Positions 32,954-37,039 of a stretch of DNA of 37,039 nt are shown piece after piece (the stretch's first letter is position 1; the number at the start of each line of letters is the position of its first letter). The notes under the pieces were generated by a model that saw nothing but the letters and a program-made list of their open reading frames with translations, was not told the origin of the DNA and made no database searches. The translations under genes were made by a program, and so were the position numbers. This stretch comes from JAKJEP01 sp964580995 (lineage in GTDB: Bacteria; Planctomycetota; Phycisphaerae; Sedimentisphaerales; SM23-30): contig CAZOMV010000056.1 of assembly GCA_964580995.1 (NCBI GenBank), positions 1 to 37,039 on the forward strand. The letters are read 5' to 3'.

Positions 32954-34723
32954 TCATGGCATCGCCGCTGCGGGATGTTTGCTCTGACTTTTCGACACCC
33001 ACCAGGCAAACAAGCTCGGATCAAAGTTGTAAATACCGCGGGGGCTGAACTGGACCCCGCGAATCCGTTGGTTGAAGGCAGAGAGGATCGGAGAGTTAAA
33101 TATCCAGGTATAGGGCTGATCTTCATAAAGAATTTTATGAATCTCCTGGTAGATTTTTTTCCGCTTTTCAAAGTCAAATTCCTTTCGTCCCTGGACAAAC
33201 AGCTCATCAACCACCGGATTGGAATATCCGCCATAGTTCCTGCCGGTTTTGTATTCCTCCGTTCGCCAGAGATTCCAGTTGGTATCCGGGTCGGTACCGG
33301 TCCCCCAGGCGGCCGTTTCCGCCTGAAATTCGTGCTTGAGGCATCGCTGCTGGAAGGTGGCCCACTCAATAGTCTGCGTTTTCATTTCCACCCCGATTTT
33401 CTTTAAATCCTCCTGAAAAACGGCGGCAATTTTGGGGCCGGAGGTGGACCCCTGGGGCAAGGTCAGGGTAAAGGAAAACTTTACTTTTTCGCCGCTGGTG
33501 GTTTTATAACGCCAGCCGTCCTGCGGATCCACCACCCACCCCGCCTCGTCCAGCAGGGCTTTCGATTTCTCCAAATCATACTTTAAAAGCTGGATATTTG
33601 GATTAAACATCCAGGAATCCGGGTGATATTCCCCCTGACAGATCATAGGCAGATTAAAAGATATTTTTTCCCGAATCAAAGGAATATTCAGGGCATGGGT
33701 CATCGCGTAGCGCACCCGTTTATCCGCAAAGAAAGGATTACTGCCGTCCATATTCCAGCCGATATAGCTGAAGCCCCACTCCTGCCCCAAAGCCTTGTAA
33801 CCGACTTTCTTAAAAGTATCCGTATTAGTTTCCATGGCAAATTGCTGGGCGCTGAGACGATAAATAACATCGATGTCTTCCTTTTCAAAGGACATCAGTG
33901 TGACATTCTGGTCCGGGATGATTTTATAGACAATCCGTTTGAAATAAGGCTTTTCCCCCGGATATTCTTCCCAGCGTTCTACCACGATTTTGTCGTTTTC
34001 TTGCCATTCCACAAATTTGTAGGGCCCGTTGCCAATTGGGTTCCGGGACTGCCGGTTATAATACTCTCCCGTGATCAAATCCGGATTATTGGTCTTGTCC
34101 ACCTCGTATATATGCTTGGGAATGATCGGAAATTCCAGATTCCATAGACGGGTGGCGAAAGCATCGGGTTGAACGTATTTCACGGTCAGATCATCCAGCG
34201 CTGCGCATTCTTTGATTGGTTCAGTCGTGGCCTTCATGGTTTGACAGGGGACTTTATCATCCAGAATCTGCCCCCAGGAATACACAATATCATGAGCGGT
34301 CAGCGGCACACCGTCATGCCAGGTAAGACCCGGTTTGATCTTCAAAATACAGGTGGTATGGTCCGGCGATTCTTCAAAGCTTTCTACCATATCGTTATTC
34401 AGTTGCCAGATCATTTCTTTATTGAAGGTGTAAGGCATCGAATATAAAACATCAACAAGCTGAAATTCATACATCGAGGAAATAAATAACGGATTCAAGG
34501 TATTCGGGCTGCCGTCCAACTGGAGAAAGAGCGTCTCATCCGTAGCGATTTGCGAAAGGTCCTGGGGCGGTGCTTCAAACAGCGAAGGCGGATTGACCAG
34601 CGGGTCTTGGGCAGGATCATAGGCGGTTTGGGATTGATTTTCGGAAGCAGGTTTGCGGCAGCCGGAAAAGGCCGCCAAAATTATCATCATCCCTGCCACT
34701 ATTGATTGAAAGTGAATTTTCAT
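32954..34723 (-). CDS. Solute-binding lipoprotein, family 5 (DppA/OppA-like)
   Basis: A 589-aa extracytoplasmic binding protein for the ABC transporter. AAGGA lies 7 nt before the ATG at 34723. A lipoprotein signal ends at Cys22 (AAFSGC; Phe at -3 is unusual for a lipobox). Family-5 features include LTWHDGVPLTAHDIVYSWGQ (about 140-159) and NPFFADKRVRYAMTHALN, the latter covering the fold's conserved 'VR.A' helix. It is encoded between two permease pairs, 14 nt after the first DppC-like gene. Ligand unknown: peptides or oligosaccharides. Confidence 0.93.
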   Translation of the reverse strand: MKIHFQSIVAGMMIILAAFSGCRKPASENQSQTAYDPAQDPLVNPPSLFEAPPQDLSQIATDETLFLQLDGSPNTLNPLFISSMYEFQLVDVLYSMPYTFNKEMIWQLNNDMVESFEESPDHTTCILKIKPGLTWHDGVPLTAHDIVYSWGQILDDKVPCQTMKATTEPIKECAALDDLTVKYVQPDAFATRLWNLEFPIIPKHIYEVDKTNNPDLITGEYYNRQSRNPIGNGPYKFVEWQENDKIVVERWEEYPGEKPYFKRIVYKIIPDQNVTLMSFEKEDIDVIYRLSAQQFAMETNTDTFKKVGYKALGQEWGFSYIGWNMDGSNPFFADKRVRYAMTHALNIPLIREKISFNLPMICQGEYHPDSWMFNPNIQLLKYDLEKSKALLDEAGWVVDPQDGWRYKTTSGEKVKFSFTLTLPQGSTSGPKIAAVFQEDLKKIGVEMKTQTIEWATFQQRCLKHEFQAETAAWGTGTDPDTNWNLWRTEEYKTGRNYGGYSNPVVDELFVQGRKEFDFEKRKKIYQEIHKILYEDQPYTWIFNSPILSAFNQRIRGVQFSPRGIYNFDPSLFAWWVSKSQSKHPAAAMP

Positions 34724-34737
34724 CTTAAAATCCTTTG

Positions 34738-35706
34738 CTACTTGGTTTTCTTGGTCTTCGGATCGAACGCATCCCGCAACCCGTCGCCGATAAAATTCAG
34801 GCACAGCAGCGTCAATCCCAGCAGACCGCACGGAAACAGCACCGTCCACCAGAAGCTCACCACGGTATTGACGGCTTTCACGCCTTCCGCCGCCAGCGAC
34901 CCCCACGTCGGCACCGGCGCCTGGATGCCGATACCCAGGAAGCTCAGGAACGATTCCTGCAAAATCGCCTGCGGCACGGTCAGCGTTGCATACACGATGA
35001 TCGGGCCGATTAGATTGGGCAGCATGTGCCGCAGCAGAATGAAACGGGTTGGCACTCCCAAAGCCCGCGACGCCTCGATATAAGGCATGGCCTTGAGCGA
35101 GAGTACCTGTCCGCGAATCACGCGAGCCATGGTTAGCCAACTCACACCGCCTATCGCGGCAAACAGAATCACAACGTTGGCCACCCGATCCTGGCCGGGC
35201 CCGAAAAAATACTCAAGAAATCCGATTAACTTTGGTTCAAAAGCAATCTTCAGTAAAATAACCAGCAGAATATAAGGCAAGCCGTACAGAATGTCAACCA
35301 GCCGCATCATAATATTGTCTATTCTTCCCCCATACCACCCGGCCACCGTACCCCAGCAGGTCCCGATACATACCGAAATGGCCGCCGCCGCCAGCCCGAT
35401 CCCCAGACTCACCAGCCCCCCGAACATGCAGCGCCAGAATAAGTTACGGCCGAGCGTGTCATACCCAAAGGGGGCAAATACCGGCTGCAACTGCGGCGGC
35501 TGGCGGTTGAAATCCAGGGCCTGACTCTGGTATTCATCCACGGAAACCGGTGCCGTGCCCACACAGGCCGCCAGAATGATAAACAAAACCCCCATCGAGA
35601 TCATCGCCGGTTTGCTCCGCCGGAACCGCCGCCAGGCCAGATTCCGGGGCGAGACAGGCGGTGTTTCCACAGCCAGGGAGGTGGGGGGGCTGATGACGAT
35701 ACTCAT
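34738..35706 (-). CDS. ABC transporter permease, DppC/OppC-like (first pair)
   Basis: A 322-aa inner-membrane permease. A cytoplasmic N-terminus (about 35 residues) precedes the first helix (MISMGVLFIILAACVG). After a periplasmic loop with FAPFGYDTLGRNLFWR comes the permease core, and the EAA loop reads MPYIEASRALGVPTRFI. Its start overlaps the preceding gene's stop by 4 nt. It diverges clearly from the second DppC-like protein (352 aa), so the two are not a recent duplication. Confidence 0.93.
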   Translation of the reverse strand: MSIVISPPTSLAVETPPVSPRNLAWRRFRRSKPAMISMGVLFIILAACVGTAPVSVDEYQSQALDFNRQPPQLQPVFAPFGYDTLGRNLFWRCMFGGLVSLGIGLAAAAISVCIGTCWGTVAGWYGGRIDNIMMRLVDILYGLPYILLVILLKIAFEPKLIGFLEYFFGPGQDRVANVVILFAAIGGVSWLTMARVIRGQVLSLKAMPYIEASRALGVPTRFILLRHMLPNLIGPIIVYATLTVPQAILQESFLSFLGIGIQAPVPTWGSLAAEGVKAVNTVVSFWWTVLFPCGLLGLTLLCLNFIGDGLRDAFDPKTKKTK

Positions 35707-36659
35707 GATTTGTCCACCTCGATCCGCGGATCCACCAGCGAATAAGTAAAATCAACCAGCAGATTAAAGAAAACAATCACCGCCGAGTACACCAGCACCG
35801 TCGCCAGAATCATCGCCCGGTCCCGGTTCAGGATACTGGCCACGAAATGCTGCCCCAGCCCCGGGATATTAAAAATACTCTCGATCACAAACGAACCGGT
35901 CAGGGCCGCCGCACAGGCCGGCCCCAGAAAACTCAGTACCGGCAAAAAGGCATTTTTCAGGGCATGTTTCCAGATGACAGCCCGCTCAGCCAGCCCCTTG
36001 GCCCGGGCGGTGCGGATATAGTCACTCTCCAGCACATCCAGCATCCCCAGCCGGGTCAGCCGGGCAATATAGGCCATGAACGGAAACGCCAGCGTAATCG
36101 CCGGCAGCCAAAGCTGCGATAGTTTCCCCCACCCGCCGACCGGCAGCCAGCCCAGCATCACCGAAAAGAAGATCAGCAAAGCCGTACCGGTCACAAACGT
36201 CGGCAGCGAGATGCCAATCAGCGCAATCCCCAGCGAGGTGTAATCGATCAAACTGTTCCGCTTGACGGCACTAACCACCCCGATCGGCACCCCCAGCACC
36301 GTCGCCAGAAACATGGCCGTCAGCCCCAGCCCGATCGAAACCGGCAGCGCCTCTACTACAATCTGGTTGCAGGTCCAGTCCCGGTACTGCCAGGAAGGCC
36401 CAAGATCCACCAGCGGCCCCGTCCCCCGCAACGCCTTGACCGGCTGAAACAGATGACTCAAATAGTCAAAATAGAACGCCAGGTTGTCATCCGCCTTATA
36501 CTGCGCCTCCACCGCCCGCTGCACTTCCGGGCTGAGGTTCCGCTCGCTCTGCTTGAACGGATTGCCCGGAATAATAACCGCCATCAAGAAGGTGATGGTA
36601 TAAATCGCCCATAAAAGTACCGGGCAAAGCACCAGCCGCATCGCTATATGTCGCCACAT
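35703..36659 (-). CDS. ABC transporter permease, DppB/OppB-like (first pair)
   Basis: A 318-aa inner-membrane permease and the first gene of the operon. The ATG at 36659 is used because the signal-anchor helix (MWRHIAMRLVLCPVLLWAIYT) begins there and the predicted promoter and start (near 36702) lie downstream of the more distant ATG at 36749. The core contains the EAA loop ESDYIRTARAKGLAERAVI and the C-terminus SLVDPRIEVD. A large periplasmic loop (about 32-100) follows the first helix. Confidence 0.9.
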   Translation of the reverse strand: MWRHIAMRLVLCPVLLWAIYTITFLMAVIIPGNPFKQSERNLSPEVQRAVEAQYKADDNLAFYFDYLSHLFQPVKALRGTGPLVDLGPSWQYRDWTCNQIVVEALPVSIGLGLTAMFLATVLGVPIGVVSAVKRNSLIDYTSLGIALIGISLPTFVTGTALLIFFSVMLGWLPVGGWGKLSQLWLPAITLAFPFMAYIARLTRLGMLDVLESDYIRTARAKGLAERAVIWKHALKNAFLPVLSFLGPACAAALTGSFVIESIFNIPGLGQHFVASILNRDRAMILATVLVYSAVIVFFNLLVDFTYSLVDPRIEVDKS

Positions 36660-36708
36660 CGTTCCGTACGATCCTGTTCGATATTTTATCGTGTCAATTC
36701 TGGACCTT

Positions 36709-36737
36709 ATCCTATAGTAAATCGGCCCGATTGTCAA
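36709..36737 (-). promoter_or_regulatory. Promoter of the ABC transporter operon
   Basis: On the minus strand TTGACA (36737-36732), a 17-nt spacer and TAGGAT (36714-36709): perfect -35, moderate -10. The start near 36702 gives a leader of about 43 nt to the ATG at 36659. A second TTGACA at 36697-36692 has no matching -10. Confidence 0.6.
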
Positions 36738-36863
36738 ACGGGCTTGCAAATAAAACCGATTTTTGCACCGGTTTCCCTCTTGATTTTACGATTTTTTGGC
36801 GATACCTTCATACCATCGAATAGGATCTTCGATTTTTTGGGCATATTTTGAAATGAGGAAATT

Positions 36864-37039
36864 ATGACAGACAAAGCAGCAATCTATGAAGAGATTAAAA
36901 AGTGCTCACAAAATGGCGAAATCTCCTGCCGCCAGTGCTTCGAAATCGCCAAAGACAACAATGTTGCCGTCAAAATCATCGGCGAAATCTGCAACGAATA
37001 CCACATCAAGGTCCGCGCCTGCCAGATGGGCCTCTTTAA
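36864..37039 (+). CDS. Unrecognised small protein, N-terminal part
   Basis: GAGGAAATT precedes the ATG at 36864. The first 58 residues are visible and the frame is open at the window edge. The sequence is mixed charged/hydrophobic and helical in look (IYEEIKKCSQNGEISCRQCFEIAKDN is the first part, by position 7-32), with four cysteines (14, 22, 25, 42) and a fifth at 53, and ends VRACQMGLF. The layout suggests a small helical or helix-turn-helix-like domain, but I cannot name the family. It is divergent from the transporter operon. Confidence 0.6.
   Translation, partial: MTDKAAIYEEIKKCSQNGEISCRQCFEIAKDNNVAVKIIGEICNEYHIKVRACQMGLF

Noticed and set aside
36788..36845. Direct repeat CGATTTTTTGG (two copies about 40 nt apart) upstream of the last gene
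   Set aside because: Short, AT-rich and only two copies; likely chance, although a regulator site cannot be excluded.
1..37039. CRISPR arrays, insertion sequences, integrases, phage genes, rRNA
   Set aside because: No regularly spaced repeats, transposase or integrase motifs or rRNA signatures were seen on either strand.

Overview
The window looks like a chromosome segment from an anaerobic planctomycete of the Phycisphaerae (Sedimentisphaerales-like) type. This is inferred from gene content, not proven: dockerin-like single EF-hand tails on several exported proteins, a PEP-CTERM protein, lamin-tail/CotH proteins, and many exported glycoside hydrolases. There is no phage, CRISPR array or transposase.

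Layout. (1) 1-235 (-) is the N-terminus of a putative cytidylate-kinase-like protein, preceded by an extended -10 promoter and an 83-nt conserved element (copy A). (2) 515-10156 (-) is a probable four-gene operon: LarA-type racemase homologue, SDR dehydrogenase, lamin-tail/CotH/dockerin protein and a GH2 glycosidase whose dockerin tail has been put out of frame. (3) 10592-20204 (+) runs divergently: GntR/FCD regulator, zinc alcohol dehydrogenase, a 914-aa exported dockerin protein, a GH127-like arabinofuranosidase and a GH36 alpha-galactosidase. Regions 2 and 3 together read as one plant-polysaccharide side-chain (galactose/arabinose) and sugar-(acid) oxidation locus around a shared regulator. 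(4) 20376-23089: FAD-dependent oxidoreductase, tRNA-Gln(CUG), PEP-CTERM protein. (5) 23195-26303 (-): typA/bipA and a zinc phospholipase C/nuclease-like exported protein. (6) 26503-28767 (+): copy B of the conserved element, a sialate O-acetylesterase-like enzyme and a hotdog thioesterase. (7) 28800-36659 (-): a seven-gene peptide/oligosaccharide ABC transporter operon with two permease pairs but one binding protein and one ATPase pair. (8) 36864-end (+): start of a small unrecognised protein.

Most notable: (a) an 83-nt element at 291-373 (-) and 26517-26599 (+), ungapped and 83% identical, each starting exactly 8 nt after a -10-like hexamer and each ahead of a gene in the same orientation, which suggests an undescribed structured leader or small RNA; (b) a beta-sandwich module with a 'WSYG' motif, present four times in three proteins, circularly permuted at sequence level where it interrupts the GH2 catalytic domain; (c) a one-base frameshift that removes the GH2 dockerin; (d) a LarA homologue that appears to lack one catalytic histidine.
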